In this document: one piece after another, positions 52,880-64,000 of the stretch
How the letters are laid out: each line of letters starts with the position of its first letter
Position numbering within the stretch: the first letter of the stretch is position 1
Source: Chlorops oryzae
Lineage: Eukaryota > Arthropoda > Insecta > Diptera > Chloropidae
Length of the DNA: 64,000 nucleotides
Direction: 5' to 3'
Assembly (NCBI GenBank): GCA_020466095.1
Contig: CM035807.1
Coordinates: 54,730,555 to 54,794,554, forward strand
Position numbers and translations under genes: made by a program
Notes under the pieces: model-generated
What the model was told of the DNA's origin: nothing
Databases searched by the model: none
What the model saw: only the letters and a program-made list of their open reading frames with translations

Positions 52880-54500
52880 GATCTTTCGATAAAAAAACGA
52901 ACATGCTATGGAAAAACAATGAATAAACCTCCTGATGGCGTTGGACGTCGGATCCACAAAAATATTAACTACAATAACGCTCAAATGCAATGTGGACGTC
53001 CTTTGTTCTGCTGACAAAACTAAAATAGCACAAATTAACGTACGTATGTACGTATGTTTGTGTGTATGCAAACATGTATACATGTTTGTACGTACACGGT
53101 GGTCCTCGGCGGAGTTTAACTGTGAGGTCCTTGCACCTTCAATTTTTTTTTTTGATATGGTCGAGGACTACTTAATTAACAAATATTTATAGAGAACAAA
53201 ATCGAAACATGGAAACTTTTTTTGTTTACGATTTTTTCTATCGTATACAAAAAATGCATTATTTTTCGTCAGTTTGGTTAACTACGCTATAAAAAATTTT
53301 TTATTTCAGGCTCAAATAAAACGTTTTATATATTTAAAAAAAAAAATATTCTTATCTTACCTACTTAGTGCGGTTTCAAACACGGCAATTTTTCGCCGCT
53401 TTTGCTCGGCGATTTTTTTATTCCTTGGCAAAGGAGGAGCGACGAGAGAGGGAGGGAGTACAAATCATTCATACTAACGATTTCATGACGATTTGTACTC
53501 CTTCCCTGATTAACTTGCTATACATAAAAATCCAATAATTCATAAGCAAATCATGAATATTGCTTAACTTGCTGTAACATAAAATGCCAATAATCAATAA
53601 ACAAAATAGTTTTTCTCGATTTGCATAGGCGCGTGTAATGCAATGCAAGGGCCTTGAGAAAGCAGCGACCGTTTACCCTGACTAAATGTGCTGTGCAATC
53701 ACTTTGCAGAACACAAAAAAAAATATAGAATTCAACAGCCATGATGATACAAATGAGTGCTTTCGAAAAGTTGTTTGCCCATCGTGCTTATTGATGAATT
53801 CAAAGAAGCGCATTTAGTCTTGCATATTTCAGTGACGCCAAAAATCCATGCAGTTTTTTTTTCATGTAAAAGAATTTTGTACTCAACATAAGAAAGGTCT
53901 AGGCTTTTACAGTGAGCAGGCTATGGAAGCCGTTCATTACGACTTTTCTGCGACCTGGGTAAAGTATAAGATGTCGCAAAAAACCCTGATTATTGAAAAA
54001 AAATTATAGGTAGCAGTTTGAGCCCTGTGAACCTGACTCGAGGTTGAAGGAAAAACTTTTTTTTTATTGCAAAGGTTTGTACCAGTTTCCTTTTATTTCG
54101 TTAGTACCAAAAATTTGCTAGTGCGGAAGTTTTGTATGCGAATCCAGAAATGCGAAACTTTTAGTACTGGGTCCGCATCCGCACGAATTTCGAAATTTTC
54201 ATTCGCAAACGTTTAAAAACCGCGTCCGAAGCATATCTGGGTGGTACCCCCCACCCCTTGACGTATGGTATGAAGTCGACATCAAGCAGCGTCGAGGTAA
54301 TAAGTAATTAAAATAATGGTTTCACTCTCGATAGTATCTGTATGTACCAACATTTTTTAACCTTCTAGCGACTCTCCCCTCTATAATATACCCTCTTCCG
54401 AAATTTTACGTTTGCCAGTAGTATTTAAATGTCAAGGGTAAGTTCCAAATCGCTTTTATGTACCTTTATATTTATGTTCAAAACATCAACTACATAATTG
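52880..54500. other. Intergenic AT-rich DNA
   Basis: No gene, RNA or element recognised. Short runs such as GTACGTATGT repeats near 53,040-53,095 are present; open frames here are short and repetitive. Confidence 0.5.
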
Positions 54501-54509
54501 GTACTATCG

Positions 54510-55146
54510 TCCGCAATCATTCAACAACTCCTTTTGATTTTGGTACTAACGTTTTAAAACATGATATTAACGTTTTCAAAGAGGTTCTAACGTCCAAGAC
54601 AATTTTTCACACTCTTGAAATCTTTTTGATGTTGGTACGAACATTTTAAAACATGGTACTAACCTTTTTAAGGAGGTACTAACGTCTACAACAATTTTGC
54701 ACACTCTTGAACTATTTTTGATGTTGGTACGAACGTTTTAAAACATAGTACTAACCTTTTTAAGGAGGTACTAACGTCTACAACAATTTTGCACACTCTT
54801 GAACTCTTTTTGATGTTGGTACTAACGTTTTAAAACATGGTACTAACATTTCCAGGGTTTACTAACGTCCACAACAATGTTGCACACTCTTGAACACTTT
54901 TTGATGTTGGTACTACAGTTTTAAAACATGGTACTATCCTTTTTTAGGCGGTACTAACGTCTACAATGATTTTTCACACTCTTGAACTCTTTTTGATGTT
55001 GGTATGAACGTTTTAAAATATGGTACTAACCTTTTTAAGGAGGTACTAACGTCTACAACAATTTTGCACACTCTTGAACTCTTTTTGATAATGGTACGAA
55101 CGTTTTAAAACATGGTACTAACCTTTTTAAGGAGGTACTAACGTCA
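54510..55146. repeat. 92-bp minisatellite, about seven units
   Basis: The marker GATGTTGGTAC (or a variant) recurs at about 54,536, 54,628, 54,720, 54,812, 54,903, 54,995 and 55,087, giving a 91-92 bp period. Each unit holds three GGTACTAAC-type motifs, the near-palindrome CGTTTTAAAACATGG, and ACAATTTTGCACACTCTTGA. Confidence 0.92.
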
Positions 55147-55720
55147 TGGCTACGATGGAAGCATACGTGGCACCTTTCGTTCAAGTCGTAGATCGCATTG
55201 CAATCTCGAGCATAGTACATATTATTCGAAAAATTCCCTTCGGCTATGCCCACTTTCCAATTTTCGGAAATCACAGTAACTGCTTATATGTTCAATTGTA
55301 AATTTTCATCAAAATACCTTTACAAACTACAGTTTCAAAGTAGTGTGTGTGATTGTTTTAACACACCCTTGTACTGGAGGCTTCCTATGAGCTCCTTTCT
55401 CGAACTTGATCTTACACACGTCCCCGTGAGCACACATTCTTCATTTCGTTACGATAGCTCGAATCCTTTGAAGAGAAAACTGTAGCCGGAGAGACACACG
55501 GACAGACAGAAAGACGAATTGGCGGACAAACAGTCATACAGACAGACATGGCTGAAACTCCTGGCGACGCTTATCATTTTTAAATAGTTTTTGTATGGTA
55601 TTTCTTCATTTGTTCCGGATGTTACACAGAAATGCAATATATCCTCGACATAGAGTGTGTCGGGTATAAAAATTCTCATTCCCCACCCTCTATCTATTAA
55701 GCAGGTAGAAGTTGAATTGC
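55147..55720. other. Intergenic DNA
   Basis: It contains a GACAGACA-type simple stretch at about 55,490-55,550 and the string GTCGGGTATAAAAATTC near 55,658, common in dipteran repeats. No gene recognised. Confidence 0.4.
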
Positions 55721-56059
55721 TTAGCGATGAACTGATGTTAATTTACTTACCAAATGAAAAATTAATATGAAGAATTGAAGCAGTTTTCTATTCCGAACAC
55801 TCCCCAGCTGGGATTGTTGGGGTTGGTCGTCGTTTTCCGTATATGACATTCCCATTTGAGTCGTGCATCCTCTCAAGTTATTGTTATTGTTGTTTTGATA
55901 ATCCCTTTTTCCTTTATTGCTGCCCCAGTATAAATGGTTAGTGTTAAAATTTCTATAACATCTTTTACCTATTATTTCCTTTATGCCTATCATTTCTGTG
56001 TCCTCGTCACATATCCCAAATAAAATAATTAATCTGAACCATCCCCGTAAAGTCAGCAC
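55721..56059 (-). CDS. Short Asn/Gln-rich ORF, possible retroelement gag tail
   Basis: 112 codons, basic, with RDYQNNNNNNLRGC and QPQQSQLG segments typical of low-complexity tails of retrotransposon Gag proteins. No zinc knuckle or capsid motif is visible, so it may be a chance frame in a decayed repeat. Confidence 0.3.
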   Translation of the reverse strand: MLTLRGWFRLIILFGICDEDTEMIGIKEIIGKRCYRNFNTNHLYWGSNKGKRDYQNNNNNNLRGCTTQMGMSYTENDDQPQQSQLGSVRNRKLLQFFILIFHLVSKLTSVHR

Positions 56060-56603
56060 CGAGCTCTATTTGATAAATTATCGCGCCACTGGCAGTCAAA
56101 AACTGACCTACCATCATGGGCATTGTTACCTCATCAGACTTTCCATTTGTTTGTCATGCTTTGCATACCGACTGTGCCGAATAAGGTTTTGACAAGCGGT
56201 GTGCCATACCGCCTGATATATATGCACTTTCAAGTTACTCAGCAAGTGCTTCTTTTTCTTAAGCGTACTCGATGTCGCTTTGGATTTGTGTCTTCGTAAG
56301 CAATAGTCTAGCTGCATACTAACAAAAATGTAACGATTAAATTTTACCTTTGCTTTAATTTTTACAAGAGATACGGTTGACTTGGTTTTTAAGGCGAGTA
56401 GAGCACTTGGAAATTATATTGTACATTGGACTAAATAGCCTGGATGTAACAGGTAGCTTATGGATGTCTGACGATTGTACACTCAAAATGATAATGGAAA
56501 ACGGTCACTTGAATTCTATAAGCAAAGGATGTTGTGTTGTTTACGTTGTGGCGTTAAGTGAAATTAGGTCAGAAATGCAATTGATTTTGTACCCATGAAC
56601 TGA

Positions 56604-57074
56604 GTGCTGTTTTCGCTAAGTGTCCAGGTTTATAATATTGATTTTGTCAAAGCAAAAACAATAAGGCTAACAGCGATAAAACACGAGAGGTTTACTCGCC
56701 GTATGCACAAAAGCAGCAGAAAAAAATTAGCCAGTAAATTCCTTGCAACCTATGAAGTGGCGAGAGTCAACAGAAATGGTCGATACGAAGTGCTTTCAGC
56801 AGTTGTTTCAACGGTAACATTTCTGCAGCTACCAGTTCAGATAAAATGAAACTGTTGCAGTACGCTGAAGCATGCTGAAGAGCAGGATCCATCATCTAGA
56901 AGCGACGATCAAGACCAGAGGTCCGAGTTTGAACTTAGGTTAAATAGGGACTTAGCAATAAAGCCACAGGTAGCAGTTGACAACAAATTTGTTGAAGTTG
57001 AAGCCAGTGACATCACTCGGTTGGAGTCAATATTACGTCTTTTCAACCTGGTTTATTTGAAACTTATTAAATAA
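56604..57074 (+). pseudogene. pol: Ty3/gypsy integrase C-terminal relic
   Basis: The frame has a basic segment and 'KFLATYEVARVNRNGRYEV', the GPY/F-like module that ends gypsy integrases, followed in shifted frames by a SDKMKLLQYAEAC-like end and an acidic tail. The upstream integrase is absent. Confidence 0.55.
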
Positions 57075-57475
57075 AATAAGTTTTCAAATAAAATCTTATT
57101 GAAATGAAATTAAATCAGAGTTACACTTGCTTTTTTTACATCTGTATGGTTCGGAATCGGTAAGATATTTTTGATAAGAAAATTATTTTAAAGATTGTAT
57201 GATCAAGTTTGTCTTCTGAATATATGAAATACTTGTGCAGACCAACTTATCAATATAAAAGCAAAAAAAAAATTACGAAATTCCCGACCTAGAGTAAAAT
57301 CGTGTGGGCACAAATGACTTGGAAGGTTTCAAGAGATCTTGGGGCGATATGAGGATGATGTGCTAAGTTATATTTTTTTTTAGAAAAAGGTAAGGACAGA
57401 CAGATTTGTACCAACAAGAAAAAAATTTAAAGGAGTAATTTGTCTGTTGACGAACACAAGAAAGAGTTCACTTAC
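57075..57475. other. Intergenic AT-rich DNA
   Basis: Nothing recognised. Confidence 0.4.
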
Positions 57476-57662
57476 CGGTAACTGTGGAATAATTTGCGTG
57501 TTTCCTCTCTAAACCAAGTACATTTGGCGGATCAAAGGCTCTTGGCAATCTTTTTGCGGGGAAAACGTATCCGTCTTGATAAAAAGGATCGGAGAAATTA
57601 ACAGAAATCACAATGTTCGCCAAAACATCTCGTAGTCCATATATTGGTGAGCGAAGGGACCT
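57476..57662 (-). CDS. Candidate internal host exon
   Basis: On the minus strand an acceptor-like CATCTTTAG precedes a 187-bp open segment that ends at a consensus donor, ACCG|GTAAGTG (57,475-57,470). It encodes SLRSPIYGLRDVLANIVISV and then a Pro-rich part with two tyrosines (FSDPFYQDGYVFP...DPPNVLG). The codon pattern is not repetitive and it is unlike the surrounding transposon relics. I do not recognise the family. Confidence 0.35.
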
Positions 57663-59533
57663 AAAGATGTTTGCCAATTATTATTATTAATTTTTTTTTA
57701 TTCTAGTTACCTACTTATTAAGGGCAATGTATACAATTTGCATAGTTTTACATTATTTAACGAAGGTATTGGAACCCATTTGTAAAAAATTTTGAAGCAA
57801 CAAAAAAAAAATAAATACGCTGGTAATCACCACCGGGGACTAGTTTGTAGGATTTTAAGAGGTTAACAGAATTAAAACACATTGTTTTGTTGCATGCCAT
57901 AGCGCTCAGCTAGATTTTGCAGCGTAAGCAAATACAAGCAGCCCGAATGAAGCGAACAGGAGAGAATACAGACTAAGGGTTTACTTTATTCTACCCTTTA
58001 AAGTGAAGTGACACACGGCATAATCTATAGGAGTCGGCGACCATACACGTGAAGTTACAATGTTTTGCCAGTAAAACATTTATCTTAAAGTTTAGGCTGA
58101 GCAGTTTTTGTTATTTGAGCCCCCACTACTTTTTTCTTACAATCGTATCTCACTTTCGTCACGTGTGCAAAAGAATAAATAGATATAGCTGTATAGCTTG
58201 TACGAGTTTTTTGTTCATTTTAATTCTCCATTTCTCTTGAGTTACTTACGCTATGAGCTATTTGTTTATTACCAAAACGCAGCCGATAGTCTCAGAAGCT
58301 AGCGCCTCCTACTTTTTTAAATATTTCGTCTTGATTTTTTTTTTGGCGTAGTATTCAAATAATGATAATAATAATACCAAATCTATTCAAACCTCTTTTA
58401 CCAGCAGCCAATTTTTTGCATTTCACTTAAGGAAGAATTGCTCACTAAATATATGTATTTTTTAAAACAAAGAAGACAATTTGAGTACCTTAATTACATT
58501 TTAATACAATACTCAAACAAATGAGTTCAAAAATATATTTGATTCAATGAGACTAGTAGCAGAGGGGAAGCCAGCAGAAGTAACAAAGTGATCATTCAGC
58601 AGTTTCGGATAAATTTTTCATTTCGACTGACTTGCGTAAATGATATTTAACTGTCCTAGGTTCTTCCACTGTAATAAACAAGGAATTGAGAAGCTTAATT
58701 GAGAAGCGTAGTTATTTCTCTTTCCAGTACGAATAACACAAGGCACCAAACTTGCGGTGACTAAATGTTTCGGAGAAAACAACTGCAGTTGCTGAGAGTC
58801 CTCGACGAGTATAACAACTCCTCACACTTCGTTAAGTCGGATTGGGTCGAAGTTTTTTTTAGCGACCTAAAAAAAAATTTGGCTGAAAACTAAGTTGAGC
58901 ACTTACTTTTGGCTTTATCTCGTAAACGGCATATAGAAGCGAAAAGAAACGCATTGAAACTGAACGTTTCTTAGTTTCATTGGCTTATAAGCAGGTATGG
59001 GCACCACTACATTGTTGTTTTGCGTGCATATTTGTATGCGTGGCACTGGAAAAAATATTTTGCGTGAAATAAAAATTTATAAAACAGATCTGCTTTTTTC
59101 ATAACTGTAACAGGAAAAGGCTTTTGGTTGTTCAATTTATGGTTTTGAAAACCTTATAATCTCATCGAAATCGATATTTGCAGTAGAAATTTTTATTCTT
59201 AATAGGTTTTCCAAATGTTGGTCCGTCAATAAATGTCTGTATTTCTTTTTTATATAAACCATTAAACTATTAAATATTAAAAAAAAAAAACCTGTTAAAA
59301 ACGTGTAATATTATAATATTTCTTTAAATTAACGCGCGTAAATGAAGCGGTATGAGCAACAAACGCAGTCAAAAATTTTTCAATGCGCTTTTCTATAATG
59401 TACTTTTTCGTCTATTTATATTCTCTCTATTCGCGCGATGCGGCACACGTCTGACTTGCTTCGAGTTTTTAGTCAGACTGAATCAAATTTCATTACTCTG
59501 CTTGCTTTTTCGTTTTTGTGTACGTATACATGA
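57663..59533. other. Intergenic DNA
   Basis: AT-rich with poly-A/T tracts. Nothing recognisable on either strand. Confidence 0.4.
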
Positions 59534-59920
59534 GTGAGAGAGCGCGGCTCCGAAACAGCTTCCGTGCCCATAGCTGCTTATAAGCCATCGCTCGCCTTAA
59601 AAATTGAACATAAAATTCTTTTATATAGAAGTATGTTAAAACCAATATGGTTATACGGAGTCGAATTGTGGAGAAATGCTAGTTCCTCCAAAGAGTTCAA
59701 TCAAAAATTCTATGTAATTACAGGTGCACCTTGGTATATACGCAACGCAAATATCCACCTAGACCTGGAAATACCGTTTGTAAGTGATGAAGTAGCACGC
59801 CTGAAATCAGCCTACACAGAGCGTCTGCATCATCATCCCAACGAAATGGCTAGGTCCTTAGCCTTTACTGCTTCGAGTTCCAGACAACGAAGGATTGATC
59901 ATCCGACCACTTCACTTTAA
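59534..59920 (+). pseudogene. Non-LTR retrotransposon RT C-terminus (Jockey/I-type)
   Basis: 128 codons. The segment KILLYRSMLKPIWLYGVELW, an internal deletion, APWYIRNANIHLDLEIPFV and a YTERLHHHPN end are the thumb and C-terminal region of Jockey-like ORF2 proteins. It is 5' truncated and unrelated by position to the Jockey copies further left. Confidence 0.8.
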
Positions 59921-60205
59921 AGAATTACCGGGTCCGCATATAGAAGCGGTCGATGCCAAGCCGCGAAACCGATTACTTTGCGACAACGATTGTCCAGCTG
60001 CGGCAATCGCCAGCCGTCGAAAAGTACACGTCAAGCGCGGATCGCCCTCACTCCGAGAGGCTCAAACCCAGCAGCAGCCCATCTCTTGAATTTAGGCCCG
60101 TCGTATCGAAATACTACTTTATACTTTATATGCGGTATAAGTAGCTAAAATTTATTTACAATTAAGATTTGAATACTTATTGTTAGTTCCTGTTTAAAGG
60201 AAGAT

Positions 60206-60466
60206 TCAATACAAAATGGAAAGTTTATAAATAAGAAAAAAAAATTCATATAAATCACGCGAAAGCAAAGAAATTTTACTAGCCAAATTTAAGGATGCAT
60301 TTTGGCAATTTTTGCACTTACAAAGAATACTAGAACAGTTTTTGATCAAAATCAAATCAATTACGCTTTCATTTAATTCAATACACGCTCCGTGGAATAG
60401 ACAGCAGCATTCAATGCATTGCAAATCACAAATTCCATTAAGGCAAATAAGACAAGTAGCCAACAT
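60206..60466 (-). CDS. PHD-like zinc-finger ORF, probably transposon-derived
   Basis: 86 codons from the ATG at 60,466. Residues 5-55 have a PHD-type cysteine/histidine series (CLICLNGICD, CIECCCLFHGACI, CKCKNCQ). Such fingers occur in ORF1 of several insect non-LTR elements and in host chromatin proteins. No other domain is visible, and the end is hydrophobic. Confidence 0.45.
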   Translation of the reverse strand: MLATCLICLNGICDLQCIECCCLFHGACIELNESVIDLILIKNCSSILCKCKNCQNASLNLASKISLLSRDLYEFFFLIYKLSILY

Positions 60467-60959
60467 AGTGCAACCAAACTTGAAAGCGACCGATCTCAGA
60501 GACGGGTGAACTGAAACTCTAACTTGATGTAGTTGCTACATATTTTCAATTGCTTTATCCATAGCAATTTGTTGTTGTTGTTCTTCCTTGAATTTGGCTC
60601 ACGCATAGAGACGAAGATTCTCGCTATTGCAAAGCTTGCCTTTGGAACTTACGGACTTTGCCTTAACTGCTGAACCTGATGTTTTTGTAAATGACGGTTT
60701 GGCTCCCTTGCCAAGATTCTTCAATTATTGAAATCTCTGCTGCAAAAACTTTAAGTTCATGCAAGCACTCGATTGTGACGTCATGCAGCTCCCTTAGTGC
60801 TGCTGCAGACTATGAACTTGACTGTGACAACATTAATTCATAACCGGAAGTCATTTGTTGTTATAGGGACTTATTACGATTTCCCGCGCAATTTTGTTGT
60901 TTTCGCGTGCTATGCTTTACTACGTTTTTTTTTTTGCCTTTCCCGCCATTTAACTAGAT
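60467..60959. other. Intergenic DNA upstream of the PHD-like ORF
   Basis: Contains a few GTTGTT repeats. No element or gene recognised. Confidence 0.35.
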
Positions 60960-60962
60960 AGT

Positions 60963-61467
60963 AGAGGTATTCAAGCAGATGGGGCAATTGGAGTGGGCAA
61001 ATTTTGCACTTTTGCATGAACAACCCTCAAAAGAACGATATCAAAAATTCAACGATAACAGCAGTTTGCTTTTAAGATCCATACGGACAGTCGAACATGT
61101 TTGGTCTTTCACATTTATATTACGCAGATATAATTGATATCAAAAAATTAAAATGCAAAAAACTTTTTGAAAAAAAAAAATATTTATTTGTAAAAACGAT
61201 AGTCGTATTATTAAATAGATGCATGGTATTCATTCAATTTCACTTGTTTTTAACTTATTTTACTTTATAAATAATGGTTTTTGTATTTCTTCATACATTC
61301 ATACTCATTTGACACTGTAGGGTCGCCATAGCACTCATTTGCACACAAAATCGGGCAAATGTTGCACATCAAAATCGATGTGCAATAGTTGCCCAGCTGC
61401 GGAAACGATTTTCCATACAAACCAATTTACCCAAATGCCCAAGATGCCCACCTGCATGAATACCACT
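60963..61467. mobile_element. 505-bp MITE
   Basis: The left end AGAGGTATTCAAGCAGATGG and the right end (complement of CCACCTGCATGAATACCACT) are inverted repeats with few mismatches. The flanks share AGT (60,960-60,962 and 61,468-61,470), a possible 3-bp target duplication. Inside, GGGCAA / TTGCCC motifs recur near both ends. No coding capacity. Confidence 0.7.
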
Positions 61468-61679
61468 AGTATATTATTCTATCATGTATCTGTTTTTAAT
61501 ATATGAGCTCAACGAGTCTTTGAACTGAATCCATTGACAAAATCTTCTATAAAATTTTAGAGTTTCAATTTCGGTCCGCCTGATTTGACTCAGGAATTTG
61601 GCCTGTTTCATATAATGCCACAATCAGCTCTCTCCAGTCTATCGACTTGTTCGGATGATGTCAAGAGATGTCTTGAAAT

Positions 61680-62148
61680 TTCTATTATTTATTGTAGCTG
61701 TTGTTGTTTATAGTTAGAAATTGAACGAAAAATGAAATATTTTCTGCTAATGTAAAGCCAAATAAAAGAAAAGAACACATTCTGCTTATTCCAATAAAAA
61801 TAAAAGGAAAGAGTAAAATTTACCTACGTTTGAAAAAAAATATAAAAAATTTACTATGCAAACGCACTTATTGAAGCATTATTGGGCTAGCTTGTAAATA
61901 CAATTATTGGTGCCAATTAAGAAATTTAAGTATTGAAAATGAAAATAAGCAATTTTATGTAAGCACCGTTTTGTATAAAAGAAAAAACGACAAAAAATAA
62001 TGCAGCAGTTGAATAAAAATATTTGATTGACTATATTGTTTTGTACTGGTTAAAGTACCAAGGCAATAGAAACCGCACTAATTCTGATTCATGCCCTTGT
62101 AGTAAACTCATTCGTCAAAGACTTTAGAATCTTACATTTTGGTGACCC
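61680..62148 (+). repeat. Candidate 5' LTR end and primer site of BEL-2
   Basis: TATAAAAG at 61,974 and AATAAA near 62,016 precede TTACA at 62,132-62,136. TGGTGACCC (62,140-62,148) follows, as a plausible tRNA primer-binding site. The LTR start is not fixed. The gag-like frame begins 38 bp later. Confidence 0.45.
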
Positions 62149-62186
62149 ATGGAAAACGTCATTCTGAACGGAGCAAATCATAATAA

Positions 62187-63620
62187 TGGACAAGTTGAAG
62201 CAGAGGCAGACGGAGCTGGGGAGTGAAATCTAGGGAATCATCACCAACTTCGAAAAGTACTCCACAAGCAGGAAAACGAAAAGATAATTTGAGTAACGCT
62301 TGGAAAAACTGCAAGGACTACTTTAAGAATTCACCAAAACCAACGAAACAATTAATGAACTGGCTGGCGTGGATAAATCGGGAAAAGATTTTGAAGCAAA
62401 TTATTATACCCAGCTAGAGTCACTGGCATCCAAGTACATAGCAACGTTTATTGGGGAGCTAATACTACTGGGACCAGAACAAGAAGTCCTGAAACAACAA
62501 GAAAACATTTAGATTGAGCAAGGGAGATTTTTTCAGCAAAACAACTCAACATATAAGTTGATCATTCTAAAAAAAGCAATGATATCGTCGTTAAAAAGCT
62601 TTTTGAATGGGATTAAATATACTGATGAGCATCAAAATGTAAAAGCCTGTTGCAAAGTTAAGAATGAGCTAATCGTTAATTTATGGGATCGCATCGAAGC
62701 GATTTATTTCGAGTTATGGCAGAACAGACGTATGATCAAACGGAATTTACAGAAGTAGAATTCAAAGTTAAAGAGGCACTGGTCGACCTATCCGCAATGA
62801 AATAATGTGACAGAATGACAAAAGATCAAACATCTACGGCCATTTTTCCAAAAATTTAAATTCTCAAATTTGATTTGATTGAAATTTCTTTAAGTGGGGC
62901 AGAAATATGTGGAATCTCAAATCAAATGTAGCTGCAAAAACAGAGGGGGTTATTCGTCATTTAGCTTTCACACAGGAGAACTTAAACTCAACATGGACTG
63001 CTGTAGAAAATCGATATGACGACAAAAGGGTTCTAACCGATTCATTCATTCAACAAATATTGGACATAAAACCGGTTAGCACCGAGGCTAAAGCAATACT
63101 AAAATTTCACGACGCAGTTCATGAAAGTCTAGCAGCACTCAACAACATGGGCATTCAAGCATGTAATTGGGACTCACTTCTTCTTCCCATTCTTATACCA
63201 AAACTTGATCGGCAAAGCCACATACTAAATGAGCTATCTATAAGAAAAAGCAAAATCAATTTCAAGATTTGGCCACCCAGCGTTGGGATCAAAATCAGGC
63301 AAGCATGGAAGCCAAGCAATATCAGCACTAACAACATCAAACAAAAAGGAAATTGTACTTACTGCAGCAATAACGATCACGTTATCTATTATTGCCAACA
63401 GTTTTTAAGGCTATCAGCACCAGAGATCGTTTGAAATGGGTACAAAACAAAAAACTATTCGTAAACTGTATCAAAAACGGACACATGGCAAAAATTAGCA
63501 AGGTTCACATCTGCACCAAGTGAAATAAAAAAAAAAACCCAATTTACTTCTGCACTTGGAACATGTGAAACAAAGGCAATCACAATCAACTGATGAAACT
63601 AGTGTGGAAGACGAAACAGA
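62187..63620 (+). pseudogene. gag: BEL/Pao (BEL-2) gag relic
   Basis: From the ATG at 62,187 one frame reads MDKLKQRQTELGSEI and later NETINELAGVDKSGKDFEA through several stops. 62,907-63,434 is open for 175 codons with GVIRHLAFTQENLNSTW and YDDKRVLTDSFIQQ, characteristic of BEL Gag. Zinc-knuckle remnants follow (CTYCSNNDHVIYYC; then CIKNGHM and a His-rich LLHLEHV). It is heavily decayed, and pol is not present before the window edge. Confidence 0.8.
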
Positions 63621-64000
63621 CACGTCCACAACCAGGCACGGACTGGGACTCAATTTCGGCCCGGGCATTTTAAAGATTACCGGCCCTCTCACCTTAAAAA
63701 AAATAAAAAGTTGCAATAAAAATATAAAAAATGCTTTTTTTCACTTTATTAGGTATAAATTTTTGAAGTCAATAATTTGCGAAAAAATTCACTGCTTTCA
63801 GCTATTTCATCTATAATTTCGTCAGATGCTAAGTATATAAGTAGATAATGTGAGCATAAACTTATATGCTTGTCCCATTAAAGCGTAAGCATTCGTCAAT
63901 AGATTATACTGCTGCAAAATTTTGAAGCAACAAATGGCACAATTTTTGCATGCATGGCGTGCCTCACATTTTAAAAAATATTCAGCTTCGATATTTCCAA
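63621..64000. other. Unassigned DNA at the window end
   Basis: Past the last BEL-2 gag trace the sequence is AT-rich, with no recognised feature. Confidence 0.4.

Noticed and set aside
54510..55146. CRISPR-like array
   Set aside because: The repeat has no unique spacers; whole 92-bp units are repeated, as in a minisatellite in a eukaryotic genome.

Overview
The window looks like a piece of an insect genome, most likely a dipteran: it is AT-rich, introns are very short (54 bp in one gene), and it is packed with insect-type transposable elements (Ty3/gypsy, BEL/Pao, Jockey-like non-LTR, hAT-like, MITEs and a Maverick/Polinton). I see at most one small, uncertain host exon (about 57.5 kb) and one broken zinc-finger/recombinase-like gene (9.7-12.2 kb). 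Everything else recognisable is mobile DNA, much of it nested, so the locus reads as a transposon graveyard, possibly heterochromatic.

Layout. 0-1.1 kb: T-rich low-complexity DNA. 1.1-9.6 kb: a minus-strand Ty3/gypsy-type retrotransposon ('gypsy-1') with 5' LTR, primer-binding site, gag, protease, RT, RNase H and integrase. Its integrase C-terminus runs in frame into a complete protein tyrosine phosphatase (PTP) domain. 9.7-12.2 kb: a gene with C2H2 finger and tyrosine-recombinase-like parts, its two halves in opposite orientation. 12.8-14.4 kb: a hAT-like non-autonomous DNA transposon with a perfect 8-bp target duplication. 15.7-16.6 kb: the 3' end of another LTR element, next to the protease region of a minus-strand BEL/Pao element ('BEL-1').

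17,279-32,970: a nearly complete 15.7-kb Maverick/Polinton inserted in the BEL-1 gag zinc-knuckle region with a perfect 6-bp target duplication (CACATC). It carries protein-primed DNA polymerase B (with an intron), adenain-like protease, a phospholipase A2/pX-like capsid-associated protein, FtsK/HerA-type ATPase, retroviral-type integrase with chromodomain, minor and major capsid proteins, several conserved Polinton proteins, and an accessory BIR-domain (IAP-like) gene. Replication (polymerase B), integration (integrase) and virion formation (capsid proteins, protease, ATPase, PLA2) are all represented. However, at least nine breaks (in-frame TAA codons and small frameshifts) make this copy non-autonomous.

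31,321-44,125: a tandem duplication of about 6.2-6.6 kb that starts exactly at the inner edge of the right Polinton TIR. It repeats the TIR, BEL-1 gag, Jockey fragments, a 1,042-bp LTR and a retroelement leader; its distal breakpoint falls in the arm of a 435-bp palindrome. The second unit continues into a decayed plus-strand relative of gypsy-1 ('gypsy-2', to 49,016). That is cut in RNase H by a third copy of the Jockey/LTR part (49,017-51,809), which ends as a solo LTR inside a Jockey RT. 52-64 kb holds relics (a widespread arthropod repeat ORF split by a MITE, a 92-bp minisatellite, gypsy, Jockey and BEL fragments, a PHD-like finger ORF, a MITE) separated by AT-rich DNA in which I recognise nothing.
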